Assembly (NCBI GenBank): GCA_019359595.1
Contig: JAHHGZ010000032.1
Location: 1 to 64,000, forward strand
Length of the DNA stretch: 64,000 nucleotides
Source: Cyanomargarita calcarea GSE-NOS-MK-12-04C
GTDB lineage: Bacteria; Cyanobacteriota; Cyanobacteriia; Cyanobacteriales; Nostocaceae
Direction of reading: 5' to 3'
Part shown: piece after piece, positions 17,556-29,131 of the stretch
Numbering within the stretch: position 1 is the stretch's first letter
How the letters are laid out: every line of letters begins with the position of its first letter
The notes under the pieces: generated by a model
What the model was told of the DNA's origin: nothing
Database searches by the model: none
What the model saw: the letters and a program-made list of their open reading frames with translations, nothing else
Translations under genes and position numbers: made by a program

Positions 17556-18614
17556 TTATGAAGAAACAACCCTCAAATGTGGTTGCTGCGATAAATATTC
17601 CCCACAGCCGATGGCACGATTACGCCCAGAGGCCTTAGCCTGGAGTAAAAATTGGTCGGCACGATGCAACAAACTTGTACCTTGAGCATCATCATCCGCT
17701 CGCAAACAAGCAGTTCCGAGGCTAATAGTGACATCAATAGTCAGGTTGTTGTTTATAGCGAATGGTTGTTCGCAGACTATACGATTTAAGCGACGTGCCA
17801 CCACAATTGCTTCTTCAGAACTAGTATTACCTAGAATAATTACGAATTCCTCACCGCCATAGCGGAAAGGAGTATCTTGAAACCGTAAATTATGCTTAAT
17901 CCGATTACACAGCAACTGCAAAAGGCGATCGCCGACTAAATGCCCGTGGGTATCGTTAACTTTTTTAAAGAAGTCAACGTCCAGAATAATCAAACTCATC
18001 TCATTCCCTTTAGCACGAGCCTTTTGAATTTGTCTGGGTAAATCCCACTCTAGAGCCCGACGGTTGTTTAATTCTGTCAGCGGGTCCGCCAAGGCGATCG
18101 CTGACAATAAGTCGTTAGTGCGGATCAGATCGCGGTACTTTTGAGCTTTCCGAAAACCTACCGTCAATTGAGCTAGTAGCAAGCGATGCCATCCGGCAAG
18201 CTGCTTTGCATCAACGCTGGCACTGAACTCTGCTGCCACTTCATATTTATCTGTTACTTTTGTCAGCTGCCATATATAAGCATCGGCTCCTTGTTGCAGT
18301 GCCGAGGAAGTCATCTCCAACTCCCACTCCCAGCCATACTCAATTCTATCAGCCAACAGATGGGGCCGATCTTCCAAAAGAATACAGTAAATCGAAGATA
18401 GCTTTGTTTGTTCTATTAGCCAACGGCAGAGTTCCATACTGCCATGGCAACTTGCTTGCACAAGCATTACATCAGGTGGCGTAATTTTAATTTGCGACAC
18501 AGCCTGATTCAGATTGGCGATAACTTCTACGTTAAAAGCGGTTGCATCACGGATCTGATCGGGAAGTGCAGCCAGAAAGTTATCACTTCCGAAGACCAGA
18601 ATGGAAATGTTCAT
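17556..18614 (-). CDS. GGDEF diguanylate cyclase with degenerate receiver-like N-terminus
   Basis: A 352-residue protein expected to make cyclic di-GMP. The N-terminal 120 residues (ILVFGSDNFLAALPDQI and so on) have a receiver-like fold pattern but no clear phosphorylatable Asp pocket. The GGDEF domain covers about 175-335: active site GGEEF at 253-257, preceded five residues earlier by RFQD (244-247), which fits the RxxD inhibitory I-site. The frame opens at a TTG (18644), but ATG 18614 matches the start of the fold. It converges with the zinc peptidase gene with only 3 bp between stops. Confidence 0.9.
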   Translation of the reverse strand: MNISILVFGSDNFLAALPDQIRDATAFNVEVIANLNQAVSQIKITPPDVMLVQASCHGSMELCRWLIEQTKLSSIYCILLEDRPHLLADRIEYGWEWELEMTSSALQQGADAYIWQLTKVTDKYEVAAEFSASVDAKQLAGWHRLLLAQLTVGFRKAQKYRDLIRTNDLLSAIALADPLTELNNRRALEWDLPRQIQKARAKGNEMSLIILDVDFFKKVNDTHGHLVGDRLLQLLCNRIKHNLRFQDTPFRYGGEEFVIILGNTSSEEAIVVARRLNRIVCEQPFAINNNLTIDVTISLGTACLRADDDAQGTSLLHRADQFLLQAKASGRNRAIGCGEYLSQQPHLRVVSS

Positions 18615-18644
18615 TGCTTTGTTTGTTACCCTATTTAGACTCAA

Positions 18645-19279
18645 GGGTATAACCCTCGTAAAAAAAGACGTGAACTCTCCCTGCTACTACTTAATATGCC
18701 CGTATTCTTGCCTAGGGGGTATGACCCCATATTTCATCATTCGCTCGTTATATCTACAGTAAATATTCAATTTCAATCACCTCTAAACGCCTTAACTTTA
18801 CTACAATCCCTAGGATTACTTTTTCTGATACCTAATTTCTACTTTTCTATCGTTGATTTCAAACAGTATAAATACTGAATAATCTACGGAAGTATAAAAG
18901 TATTACTGTAATTTCCAGGAATGGCTTAAGGTGTGATTGTTGCAAAATATAAACAGTTTATAGTATTGACTCCATGAAAAAAAACGAAGTTCAGCGCCGG
19001 GTCAGCAACCAAATGTTAATATTCTACAACGATAAAAAATATTTATAGCTTTGATTATATATCCGCAAACACCGATTCAGTATGATTTTTCGATACCTAT
19101 CTAATATGAACAGATGTTTCTTAATAAAAGACGATTTTTCTCAGTAAATTTACAGAAAAAATAAATAAAAATAAATAATTAGGACACGCTCATGGAGGTT
19201 GAAATATAGTGAGTTGGGATTTTAATTACTTTGTTTCACCCAATCGCAGAAGAAGCCAAATCTTGAATATAGTTGCTCT
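18645..19279. other. Intergenic, A/T-rich
   Basis: No coding frame with recognisable content and no RNA gene was found. It lies upstream of the GGDEF gene and downstream of the metallochaperone. Confidence 0.5.
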
Positions 19280-19384
19280 GTGAGGTGAGACTGTTGGCTT
19301 GATTTCATCTACCTAGATTTGTTTACATACCTGTTGTAGTGGGAAAAACAGTTTGCTTAACACCTTCCAACAGTCTTACCTCAC
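19280..19384 (-). repeat. Long stem-loop beyond the metallochaperone stop
   Basis: 18-base arms, GTGAGGTGAGACTGTTGG (19280-19297) and its inverse with one mismatch (19367-19384), flank a loop of about 69 bases. It begins 18 bases after the stop of the CxxC protein gene on the minus strand. It could be a 3' UTR structure, an independent RNA or a small MITE; no duplication of a target site is obvious. Confidence 0.55.
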
Positions 19385-19402
19385 TTATCATCCTTTTTGT
19401 CC

Positions 19403-19606
19403 TTATTGATAACCCTCTATCGTGTAACCTGCAGCGACAATTGCCTGTTTAATCGATTCTTCGGAAGCTTCTGATTCCACTGTGACAGTTTTATTTTTGA
19501 CATCCACATCCACTTTCGCATCTGGTTCTACTATGCGGATAGATTCGGTAATTGTCTCTGCACAACCATCACAGGCAATATTCGGAACTTTCAATTTTAG
19601 AGCCAT
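19403..19606 (-). CDS. Heavy-metal-associated domain protein, Atx1/CopZ-like
   Basis: A 67-residue single HMA domain. The metal site ACDGCAETI has two Cys in CxxC (residues 12-18 region), and the ferredoxin-like fold pattern beta-alpha-beta-beta-alpha-beta is complete (KLKVPNI, AKVDVDV, TVTVES, AAGYTIEGYQ). Cyanobacterial relatives hand Cu(I) to P-type ATPases such as CtaA/PacS in the cytosol. Here no copper ATPase is adjacent. The residue before the first Cys is Ala, rather than the usual Thr/Met-x-Cys. ATG 19606 has GAGG six bases upstream. Confidence 0.88.
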   Translation of the reverse strand: MALKLKVPNIACDGCAETITESIRIVEPDAKVDVDVKNKTVTVESEASEESIKQAIVAAGYTIEGYQ

Positions 19607-19777
19607 GAGTTACCTCAGTATGTGGATTTGGAATTATGTTCAAGGATTAATCTTATTGAAGAAATTTTAATGTTTCATCCTACTAGAGTTAAGTACTTGT
19701 GACACTAAAAAAAGCTGCACATATTCTGCCCAAAGTGTCCCATTTTCTACGATGAAGCGAAAAGAAAATGTAAAATT

Positions 19778-19992
19778 GAATGAAGGAAGAAGGAAGAAGG
19801 AGGTTTTTAGATTGTATGTGGACAGGCTTGATAGTAGGATCTTAAAATTTGTCCGACATTTTTGGTTGATTTTTCGCTCCCCGGTAGCCTGTCCACATGC
19901 AGTCTATAGTGAGTGCAGCGGATTCAGACCCCAACTCAAAACGGACGACCCTGAGAACGGTCGGGGTCTTAAAAAGTTTATTCGAGGATAAA
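19778..19992 (+). repeat. Two-part dispersed repeat, copy A
   Basis: Module 1, GAATGAAGGAAGAAGG followed by AAGAAGGAGGTT (19778-19805). Module 2, CCCCAACTCAAAACGGACGA through GGTCGGGGTCTT (19929-19970), ending GAGGATAA (to 19991). Between them lies a 20-bp hairpin: arm 19809-19828 pairs with 19886-19905 with two mismatches. The same two modules recur at 31563-31680 and 36517-36676, and module 1 alone at 41757-41784. This copy lies upstream of alaS rather than directly at a stop codon. Confidence 0.8.
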
Positions 19993-20178
19993 AAAATATA
20001 GAAATTATGCCGACTTCTGTAGTTGATGGCACAGATGTCCTTTTGTGCGGCATACTTTGTCTATGAAAGCGGCTGGGGTAAGGGGCAAGAGGCAAGGGAA
20101 AGAGTAAAATTTCTCTTTACCGTTTACCCAACATCCAGCCCAATCCCGCTCCTTTGACACAAATGATTACAAACAACA

Positions 20179-22821
20179 ATGTCTTCACATCCCCAGTACT
20201 TAAGCGGTAGCGAAATACGCACCAAGTTCCTCGACTTCTATGCCCAACGGGGACACCAAATTCTCCCAAGTGCTTCCCTCGTACCAGAAGACCCCACGGT
20301 ACTGTTGACGATCGCGGGGATGCTACCATTTAAACCGATATTCTTGGGACAGCGCACGCCAGAATTCAACCGTGCCACGACTTCCCAAAAATGCATCCGC
20401 ACTAACGATATCGAAAATGTCGGACGCACTAATCGGCATCACACGTTTTTTGAGATGCTAGGTAACTTCAGCTTCGGTGATTATTTTAAAGAACAAGCGA
20501 TCGCCTGGGGTTGGGAAATCTGTACCACAATATTTAATTTACCCAAGGAAAAGCTAGTAGTCAGTGTATTTGAGGAGGATGACGAAGCTTTCAATATCTG
20601 GCAAGATAAAATCGGTGTGACTTCTAAGCGTATCAAACGAATGGGTGCAGATGATAACTTCTGGGCATCTGGTGCGACTGGTCCTTGCGGACCTTGTTCG
20701 GAAATATACTATGATTTTCACCCAGAATTGGGCGATGACAATATAGATTTAGAAGACGATACCCGGTTTATCGAAGTTTACAACCTTGTCTTCATGCAAT
20801 ATAACCGTGATGCAGAAGGCAATTTAACACCGCTTACGAAGAAGAATATTGACACTGGGTTGGGTTTGGAGAGGATGGCACAAGTTCTCCAACGAGTTCC
20901 CAACAACTATGAAACTGATTTAATTTTTCCCATTATTAAAACTGCGGCAGATATTGCGGGAATTGATTATGCTAGCAGCGATGAGAAAACCAAAGTCTCT
21001 TTGAAGGTAATTGGCGATCACGTTCGTGCTGTTGTTCACATGATCGCTGATGAAATTCGCGCTTCCAATGTGGGAAGAGGTTATGTGTTGCGTCGGTTAA
21101 TTCGGCGGGTGGTGCGTCATGGACGTTTGATTGGGATTTCTTTTGAATTTACTACCCAAGTTGCTGAATCGGCGATCGCTCTTTCAGAATCTGCATATCC
21201 CAATGTCCGCCAACGGGAAGATGCTATTAAAGCAGAATTGCAACGGGAAGAATCCAATTTCCTCAAGACTTTGGACCGTGGCGAAAAAATGCTCTCCGAA
21301 ATTATCCAACAGTTGCAAGGTAAAGGCGAAACTCAGATTGGGGGTGAAAGTGCTTTTACCCTATACGATACCTACGGTTTCCCCTTGGAATTAACCCAAG
21401 AAATTGCTCAGGAAAACAACCTCACAGTGGATGTTGCCGGATTTGAAGCAGAAATGGAAAAGCAGGTAATCCGTGCCAAAGCTGCACATGAAACCATTGA
21501 TTTAACTGTGCAGGGTTCCCTCGACAAGTTGGCGGAACATATTAACGTTACAGAATTCTTGGGTTATACGTCTGATCGAGCAGATGCGAAAGTAGAAGCT
21601 TTGTTGATTAACGGCATTTCGGAACAAGAAGCAGAAGCCGGAACAGAAGTGCAAGTGGTTCTGGATAAAACGCCATTCTATGCCGAATCTGGGGGACAAA
21701 TTGGTGACAGGGGTTATATTACTGGCGATGGTATCGTTGTGCGGGTGGAAGATGTGAAGAAAGAATCTGATTTCTTTGTTCATTTTGGACGCATCGAACG
21801 CGGTACAATCCGGGTAGGAGATGTTGTCACCGCTCAAATCGACTCCTCTTGTCGGCGTCGCGCCCAAGCGAATCATACCGCAACTCACCTTTTACAAGGG
21901 GCCTTAAAGAAAATCGTTGACGATAGCATATCCCAAGCAGGTTCTCTAGTATCCTTCGACAGATTGCGCTTTGACTTCAATTGTCCCCGTGCTTTAACAA
22001 AAGAAGAAGTACAGCAAGTTGAAGACCAGGTTAATACTTGGATTTCTGAGGCACATTCTGCAAAAGTCGAAGTATTACCCCTCGCAGAAGCTAAGGCAAA
22101 AGGTGCTACAGCAATGTTTGGGGAAAAATACGGCGAAGAAGTCCGCGTTATCGATTTTCCCGGTGTTTCGATGGAACTGTGCGGCGGGACTCATGTCAGT
22201 AATACTGCGGAAATAGGTGTATTTAAAATCATTTCTGAAGCTGGAGTAGCTTCCGGAGTACGGCGGATTGAAGCGGTTTCCGGTGCTGCGATTTTAGACT
22301 ACTTAAATGTGCGGGATAAAGTAGTCAAAGATTTGAGCGATCGCTTTAAGGTGAAACCAGAGGAAGTCCCGGAGAGAATCACCACCCTGCTTCTTGAGTT
22401 GAAAAATACGACTAAGCAGTTGGAGGTATTGAAGGGACAATTGGCGATCGCGAAATCTGATAGTTTGCTATCAACAGTAGAATCTGTAGGCGATTATAAG
22501 ATTTTAGTCGCGCAGATGGACGATGTTGATCCTAATCAATTGCAAACTGCTGCTGAACGCTTATTACAAAAAATCGGTAACGGTGCGGTGGTGATGGGTT
22601 CGGTTCCAGAATTGGGGAAGGTTAGTTTAGTTGCAGCTTTCTCTAGTGAAGTAAATAAGAAAGGTTTGCAAGCTGGGAAGTTTATTGGTGGGATTGCGAA
22701 AATTTGCGGTGGTGGTGGTGGTGGAAGACCGAATTTGGCGCAAGCTGGAGGAAAGGATGCAAGTAAGTTAGCAGAAGCGTTGGATAAGGCAAGGAGTGAG
22801 TTGAAAGAAGGCTTAAGTTAA
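20179..22821 (+). CDS. alaS: Alanyl-tRNA synthetase
   Basis: AlaRS charges tRNA-Ala and edits Ser/Gly mischarging. The 880-residue protein shows the class II catalytic core ([14 protein letters not shown], then [20 protein letters not shown]), the tRNA-recognition region, and an editing domain with [11 protein letters not shown] (HxxxH, near residue 575) and [11 protein letters not shown] (CxxxH, near 672). The C-terminal DHHA1/C-Ala region has the Gly-rich [16 protein letters not shown] motif near 845. Length matches the family (about 876). HIP1 sites are frequent in the gene. The start ATG 20179 is the only one that includes the full N-terminal motif. Confidence 0.97.
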   Translation: MSSHPQYLSGSEIRTKFLDFYAQRGHQILPSASLVPEDPTVLLTIAGMLPFKPIFLGQRTPEFNRATTSQKCIRTNDIENVGRTNRHHTFFEMLGNFSFGDYFKEQAIAWGWEICTTIFNLPKEKLVVSVFEEDDEAFNIWQDKIGVTSKRIKRMGADDNFWASGATGPCGPCSEIYYDFHPELGDDNIDLEDDTRFIEVYNLVFMQYNRDAEGNLTPLTKKNIDTGLGLERMAQVLQRVPNNYETDLIFPIIKTAADIAGIDYASSDEKTKVSLKVIGDHVRAVVHMIADEIRASNVGRGYVLRRLIRRVVRHGRLIGISFEFTTQVAESAIALSESAYPNVRQREDAIKAELQREESNFLKTLDRGEKMLSEIIQQLQGKGETQIGGESAFTLYDTYGFPLELTQEIAQENNLTVDVAGFEAEMEKQVIRAKAAHETIDLTVQGSLDKLAEHINVTEFLGYTSDRADAKVEALLINGISEQEAEAGTEVQVVLDKTPFYAESGGQIGDRGYITGDGIVVRVEDVKKESDFFVHFGRIERGTIRVGDVVTAQIDSSCRRRAQANHTATHLLQGALKKIVDDSISQAGSLVSFDRLRFDFNCPRALTKEEVQQVEDQVNTWISEAHSAKVEVLPLAEAKAKGATAMFGEKYGEEVRVIDFPGVSMELCGGTHVSNTAEIGVFKIISEAGVASGVRRIEAVSGAAILDYLNVRDKVVKDLSDRFKVKPEEVPERITTLLLELKNTTKQLEVLKGQLAIAKSDSLLSTVESVGDYKILVAQMDDVDPNQLQTAAERLLQKIGNGAVVMGSVPELGKVSLVAAFSSEVNKKGLQAGKFIGGIAKICGGGGGGRPNLAQAGGKDASKLAEALDKARSELKEGLS

Positions 22822-22967
22822 TTTATTATTTATTGTAGGGTGGGCATCTTGCTTGCCCTACCTGGGTAGCTGGCAAGTAGGAACGTTAATCGATTTTTCG
22901 GGGTAATAGCAGTAAAAAAGCTACAAATTGAGCGTGATTCTCACAACAGTTTCGCTCATTCTGTCCC
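22822..22967. repeat. Hairpin repeat after alaS
   Basis: GTAGGGTGGGCA and TTGCCCTAC (22835-22861) form a stem of the GTAGGG/CCCTAC type that is widespread between cyanobacterial genes. It lies between convergent genes and may serve both as a transcription stop. Confidence 0.5.
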
Positions 22968-24518
22968 CTACGCACGGATAACGGTTACAGAACGTCCCCT
23001 ATTTGTAATTGTAATTTCTGTTGCTAAACGTTCTTCGATTGGTAAGGCATTAGTCCGTCGGTCAAAAATAAATAGCCAACCTGTCGCTAACCCCAAACGT
23101 GCTAAATATGAGTCTAATTGCTCAAGACCAGACAAAAGCGGGTCGCCTTTTTTATTGCGCCAAACTTTTAACTCAATTCCTAATGTGGTAGAACCATATC
23201 TTAAACATAAATCCATGCGATCGCTTCCAATCGCATACTCGCGCTCTAAGGTTCCACCTCCATTGACAACCCGATGCAAAAACGCCATTAGGACTAGATG
23301 GGGTGCAATTTCGTGATATCCAGTGCTACCTAATAATGGTTCACCATGTTGCCGCCAGAATTTTAAAAATGCTTCGAGTAAGGCATCAGTATTTAACTCC
23401 CCGTCCTTAGTTAACCAAGTCGGTGCAATTTTCGGCAGTGAAGCCATTGGTGTAATTGTTAATACTCTCGGTAAGACCTCGCGATAAATCGGATTCGCAA
23501 TTGTCAATCCGCCTTCTGGGTCCATCTTACATAAACCCAGGTCTAGAACAAACTGAATATCATCAGATGGCACATCCCCTAGTTCCAACCCTGCTAGTAT
23601 TGGTTGAATAATTGCTTTTATCCTTGGTTCTCGGAGTCTTTCAGCCAGGGAATCGAGGTGAGTATCTCTACGTGCAATGAGTATTTCTTTAGCTTCTAAA
23701 ACATCCTTATGTGTAATTGCAACCGAAGTATCCTTGACCAACTTTTCGACAATTTCTTTGGCAAGGGCATTTACTAACCAAGGTTGTCCTTGAGTCAAAT
23801 TAAACGCTGTATTGATTGCAACACTAGCAAAAACTTGTCCGGTGTCGTCAGTATGTTGTTGGTATAGTTCTGCAACTTCAGCAGCGAAAAAATCTCTCAA
23901 TGTTAGGGAACTAACTTTAATATTGAATGGACTCGCTGTATTTAATCGGTCGCTGCCACCGGATGCGACTTTATAATCGCGGACATCCCGCAAACCAATT
24001 AACCCTACCGATAGTGGAAAGTTATCCGGACGACCGCGATAGCCATCGCGTAACTGTCGTAAAATTGAAATTAGGGCTTCATTTTGTAAGGAGTCAATTT
24101 CATCTATAAACAGTACCAAAGGTCGTGGTGAAACTTGTGCCCAAGACCTTAAGCAGGCTCGAATCCTCTGTCCAGGCTCTGTATAAACCCAAGTAGGGGG
24201 TTGCAAGTCTTGGGGCAAGGAGTCTGCTATCGTATCTCGCCAAGCACCAAGAATCGCCAATTCTGCCGCACCTGGGTCATCACTGTAGGGTGCCCCGACT
24301 TCTGCCGATACCATTACCGCTGTATAGCGTCCGCTAGCCGTTAATTCTTTGGCTAGCGCTAGCATTGCCGTGGTTTTTCCTGTTTGACGAGGTGCATGAA
24401 TTACAAAATAACTTTCTTGGGCAATTAGCTGCTTTAAGTCGGGCAACCGACTGCTTGGTGACAGCATATAATGTTTGTCGGCTCGGCAAGGACCTGCCGT
24501 ATTAAACCAACGAGACAT
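22968..24518 (-). CDS. AAA-like ATPase fused to PD-(D/E)XK nuclease-like domain
   Basis: A 516-residue cytosolic protein. N-terminal P-loop ATPase: Walker A APRQTGKTT (42-50), Walker B LVLFIDEID (134-142), a sensor-like SVGLIGLRDV near 185, and a winged-helix-like segment around 250-320. C-terminal 90 residues fit a PD-(D/E)XK nuclease fold: D436, then E449-x-K451 (GIELKVW) and a downstream LEQLDSYLARLG helix. This matches the archaeal/cyanobacterial ATPase group with DUF234/PDDEXK-like tails whose role is undefined; conflict-related or mobile-element functions are proposed for some. No partner gene is evident. Confidence 0.75.
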   Translation of the reverse strand: MSRWFNTAGPCRADKHYMLSPSSRLPDLKQLIAQESYFVIHAPRQTGKTTAMLALAKELTASGRYTAVMVSAEVGAPYSDDPGAAELAILGAWRDTIADSLPQDLQPPTWVYTEPGQRIRACLRSWAQVSPRPLVLFIDEIDSLQNEALISILRQLRDGYRGRPDNFPLSVGLIGLRDVRDYKVASGGSDRLNTASPFNIKVSSLTLRDFFAAEVAELYQQHTDDTGQVFASVAINTAFNLTQGQPWLVNALAKEIVEKLVKDTSVAITHKDVLEAKEILIARRDTHLDSLAERLREPRIKAIIQPILAGLELGDVPSDDIQFVLDLGLCKMDPEGGLTIANPIYREVLPRVLTITPMASLPKIAPTWLTKDGELNTDALLEAFLKFWRQHGEPLLGSTGYHEIAPHLVLMAFLHRVVNGGGTLEREYAIGSDRMDLCLRYGSTTLGIELKVWRNKKGDPLLSGLEQLDSYLARLGLATGWLFIFDRRTNALPIEERLATEITITNRGRSVTVIRA

Positions 24519-24751
24519 GGATGATTTTTAGAAAGGTGAGCGGCATTTTAACCATGCTCTTAGTGTAGCTGATGACAGGGATTCCATACCCATCCAAGGT
24601 GCAACAGTCTTGTAGACATCGATTATTAATCTTCCAATTTGCCAGATCAAAATTGTCGCTAACCGCGAGTCTACAGAGCCAAATCACTCTAAAAGTAAAT
24701 TGGAAATTTTGCACAATTTGACGGTCTGGCAATTGCATCCATACTAATCTT
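24519..24751. other. Intergenic, no gene supported
   Basis: A minus-strand frame covers much of it but begins without a ribosome site and has no recognisable content. Likely promoter DNA for the ATPase-nuclease gene. Confidence 0.4.
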
Positions 24752-25468
24752 CTATTTCTTCTTATTCCAAGGTAGTGCGTAAGTCCAAGGTAGCTTTCTG
24801 ATGGTAAAAGGACAATTCACAATGCACACCGGAGGAATATCTTTGCCTGGAACCAAACCTACCCGCAGTTCAGATATTCTTAGCACTAATTGTAACGAAA
24901 AATCTAAGTTATTTCTTCTCTTCATAAAGTTGGCGTACAACTTCCTTTGGGCTTTCACGGGACTGCTCTTTAGTCCGGTGATATTAACTATAGGTTTTTT
25001 TGGTGTGTAGGTTCCGCTTTCTTTATCACGCTCAAAAACATTTTCAGCGGTTACTAACTCTGTGAGTGTTTTGGTTGGTGCTATTAAACTAGGACTTTGA
25101 GGTACAGCTAAGTCACGAGTTAAGTCTGGTGATTTGCGAATCACTCTGCACGATTGTTTGTTATGTTCAACGACTAAAGAGCAATTGTCCCAGTCAATAT
25201 ATACTGCGAGATTTTTTGATTTATTCTCAATGCTAACCGATAATTCTTTCAAATCATCTAGTGCGTATGAAGGTTTGAGCTTAAAACTAATCCCAACATC
25301 GCCTTGTAGTTCTTGTTCTTTGAGCTGTTCATCGACAACTCCTTTCTTGTATTCAAACTTAATTTGGTCGGCAATTGATTCCACCATCCGGTTAAAGATG
25401 TAAGTAACGCCGATAATATAAAGCGTTAAATAAAATAAATTGTTGTCGGTAGCAGCAGTATTTGCCAT
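24752..25468 (-). CDS. Hypothetical membrane-anchored protein
   Basis: A 238-residue protein with one N-terminal helix (about 11-28, LFYLTLYIIGVTYIF) followed by a mostly polar domain. Segments such as LSVSIENKSKNLAVYIDWDNCSL suggest a beta-rich fold similar to extracellular or periplasm-facing immunoglobulin-like domains, but the location is unclear and there is no signal cleavage site. No family recognised. ATG 25468 follows GGGAG. Nearby genes do not hint at a function. Confidence 0.6.
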   Translation of the reverse strand: MANTAATDNNLFYLTLYIIGVTYIFNRMVESIADQIKFEYKKGVVDEQLKEQELQGDVGISFKLKPSYALDDLKELSVSIENKSKNLAVYIDWDNCSLVVEHNKQSCRVIRKSPDLTRDLAVPQSPSLIAPTKTLTELVTAENVFERDKESGTYTPKKPIVNITGLKSSPVKAQRKLYANFMKRRNNLDFSLQLVLRISELRVGLVPGKDIPPVCIVNCPFTIRKLPWTYALPWNKKK

Positions 25469-25582
25469 AACTTAAAATATATACTCCCTGTGAATTGTAA
25501 AGTCAGCCTGAAGGGCATGGGAAATCGGGAATCGGGAATAAATTCTTCCCCTTTAACCTTTAGCCTTTACCCCTTGTCTTTC

Positions 25583-26716
25583 CTAATCCGGTAAATCGCG
25601 CTTATTTATGGAAGCGTTTTCCAACCAACCTCGTTGCTTAAAGAAGAATAGCAAACCTATAGCGATCGCCACCATACCCGCCAAACAAATCGGGTAACCC
25701 CAACGGCTTTTCAGTTCTGGCATATGCTCAAAATTCATCCCATAAACGCCAGCAACGAAAGTTAGCGGAATGAAAATCGCTGAAACCACGGTCAGCACTT
25801 TCATGATTTCATTCATTCTGTTCCCGACTGCGGAAAGATACACGTCCATTAATCCAGATGCAAGTTCTCGATAAGTTTCTACCATATCCATCACTTGCAC
25901 TGCATGGTCGTAACAGTCTCGCAGGTAAGTTCGCACCTCCTTGCCAATCAATTCGCTACCATCTCGAATCAAAGAATTAATTGCATCCCGCTGCGGCCAG
26001 ATGGCACGACGCAATTCTAATAATTCTCGCCTAATTTGGTATATTTTCTGCAGCGTTTGTCTAGTGGGATTGATTATCACTTCATCCTCTAACTGTTCAA
26101 GCCGCTCACCGTAACGCTCCAAGACTGGAAAAAATCCATCGATAATTGCATCTAATAGGGCATAGGCTAAATAATCTGCTCCTTGTTTGCGGATGATCCC
26201 TTTGCCTTTCTCAATGCGCGATCGCACTGGTTCAAAACAATCATGTTCTGCTTCCTCCTGTACTGTGAGCAAGTAATGTTTTCCCAGCACTAAACTCACT
26301 TGCTCTTTATAAAAACCGCATATTTTCGTTTTTGGCACTACCATCCGAGCAATTATCACTAATTGGTGTTCGTAATCTTCAACTTTTGGACGCTCTTGTA
26401 CATTCACGACATCTTCTAAAACCAGAGGATGTAAATCAAAAAGTGTTTGCAATCTTTCCCAAAATTCTGTATTACCTGAGCCTTGAACATCAACCCAAGA
26501 AACAGATTCTGTATCTAAATATTTCTTGCATTCTTCTGGAGCTTGTATTTGCTGTTTGATAGCATTGATTGAGGTATAATCAATTAAATAAATTTCCGGA
26601 TGGTCGGCATTCTCATCAACGAGTAGTTGTCCAGGCATATCACCTGGCTGATGATAGTAATCCGTTGTATATACTTTGTTTACTCTTTTTTTCAAGCGTG
26701 GAAGTTTGATTGCCAT
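25583..26716 (-). CDS. corA: Magnesium/cobalt transporter CorA
   Basis: CorA is a pentameric channel for Mg2+ (and Co2+) in the plasma membrane. The 377-residue protein has the long cytosolic funnel domain (1-305), then two C-terminal helices with the GMN signature (VYGMNFEHMPE) at the outer end of the first one and a basic tail (KQRGWLENASINKRD). Length and topology are those of the CorA/CmaX family. It is transcribed alone. Upstream there are only heptad repeats and no visible M-box. Confidence 0.95.
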   Translation of the reverse strand: MAIKLPRLKKRVNKVYTTDYYHQPGDMPGQLLVDENADHPEIYLIDYTSINAIKQQIQAPEECKKYLDTESVSWVDVQGSGNTEFWERLQTLFDLHPLVLEDVVNVQERPKVEDYEHQLVIIARMVVPKTKICGFYKEQVSLVLGKHYLLTVQEEAEHDCFEPVRSRIEKGKGIIRKQGADYLAYALLDAIIDGFFPVLERYGERLEQLEDEVIINPTRQTLQKIYQIRRELLELRRAIWPQRDAINSLIRDGSELIGKEVRTYLRDCYDHAVQVMDMVETYRELASGLMDVYLSAVGNRMNEIMKVLTVVSAIFIPLTFVAGVYGMNFEHMPELKSRWGYPICLAGMVAIAIGLLFFFKQRGWLENASINKRDLPD

Positions 26717-27226
26717 AATTGAGTTAGGAGTTCTTGTGTTGGGAGTTGGGAGTTAGGAGTTCAAAGTTTCCCTCTCACCTCATATAAATGTAGAGACTTT
26801 ATATATAATTTCTCCAAAAATTTATATTTCAGCTAGCCTCGGAAATTTATTTTCGGGGAAGATTATCAGCGTTAGTCATTAGTTATATGCGGGTTCAGTT
26901 TAATAGTAAGTTGCATACTGCTACAAAGAGCGTTCTTTCATGACAGCTATTCGACTTAAGCGTTGCTTTTACTTTGCACCATTAGACCCTAGTGGTACGC
27001 CTAAATTCGGTTGAAAGCCAAGGCTTAAGCAAGAGGAATATGCGCTTTATTGTGCAGTGTTATCCACCAATTAGTCAACTTAGGATTGCTCCTACAACCA
27101 ATCGATTTGTTTACTGGCTTAAATCATATCGTAGACGCTCAGAAGTGGGGCTTTTAGTAGTCCGCCAATTCAAGGAAAGCTAGGTGCGATTGTTCCCCCT
27201 GCCCCCGTGACCCCGGGGGAAATGTG
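26717..27226. other. Intergenic, about 500 bp with short repeats
   Basis: Starts with GTTGGGAGTTAGGAGTT heptads (26725-26762) upstream of corA, then a weak GTAGAGAC hairpin. Open frames in 26890-27180 are short, begin without ribosome sites and resemble no family. Confidence 0.5.
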
Positions 27227-27259
27227 AAAAAAAACAGTCTGCCTTGACAAGGCAAACTG
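27227..27259 (-). terminator. Rho-independent terminator of groL2
   Basis: On the minus strand a 12-bp stem (CAGTTTGCCTTG / CAAGGCAGACTG, one G-T pair) is followed by eight T residues (27234-27227). It starts 35 bases after the groL2 stop, a textbook intrinsic terminator. Confidence 0.9.
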
Positions 27260-27294
27260 CTTGGTAAAATGAATAATTATGAAGCTAGCAGGTA

Positions 27295-29007
<1,713 letters not shown>

Positions 29008-29034
29008 TTAGCACTCACTGCCCAAGAGTGCTAA
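29008..29034. promoter_or_regulatory. CIRCE operator (HrcA binding site)
   Basis: TTAGCACTC, nine spacer bases, GAGTGCTAA: a perfect match to the CIRCE consensus. It sits 34 bp upstream of groL2's start, the place where HrcA blocks transcription until heat or other stress releases it. It is also in the divergent promoter region of the gene starting near 29132. Confidence 0.97.
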
Positions 29035-29131
29035 TCATCTAAGATTCTTTTAGGTTACAAATGAAAACAAAAAAATTGATTAATATGTTGATGTCCATCT
29101 TGGACATTTGTACTCATATTTAAATCGGGAG

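Noticed and set aside
24502-24738. 78-codon minus-strand frame before the ATPase-nuclease gene
   Set aside because: Overlaps the start of the supported gene and shows no conserved pattern.
24765-24792. GCGTAAGTCC near 24775 as another MITE end
   Set aside because: It lies inside a coding frame and is explained by a short CCAAGGTA direct repeat; no inverse partner is nearby.
26890-27183. Short plus-strand frames before groL2's terminator
   Set aside because: They lack ribosome sites and similarity; they are best treated as spacer DNA.
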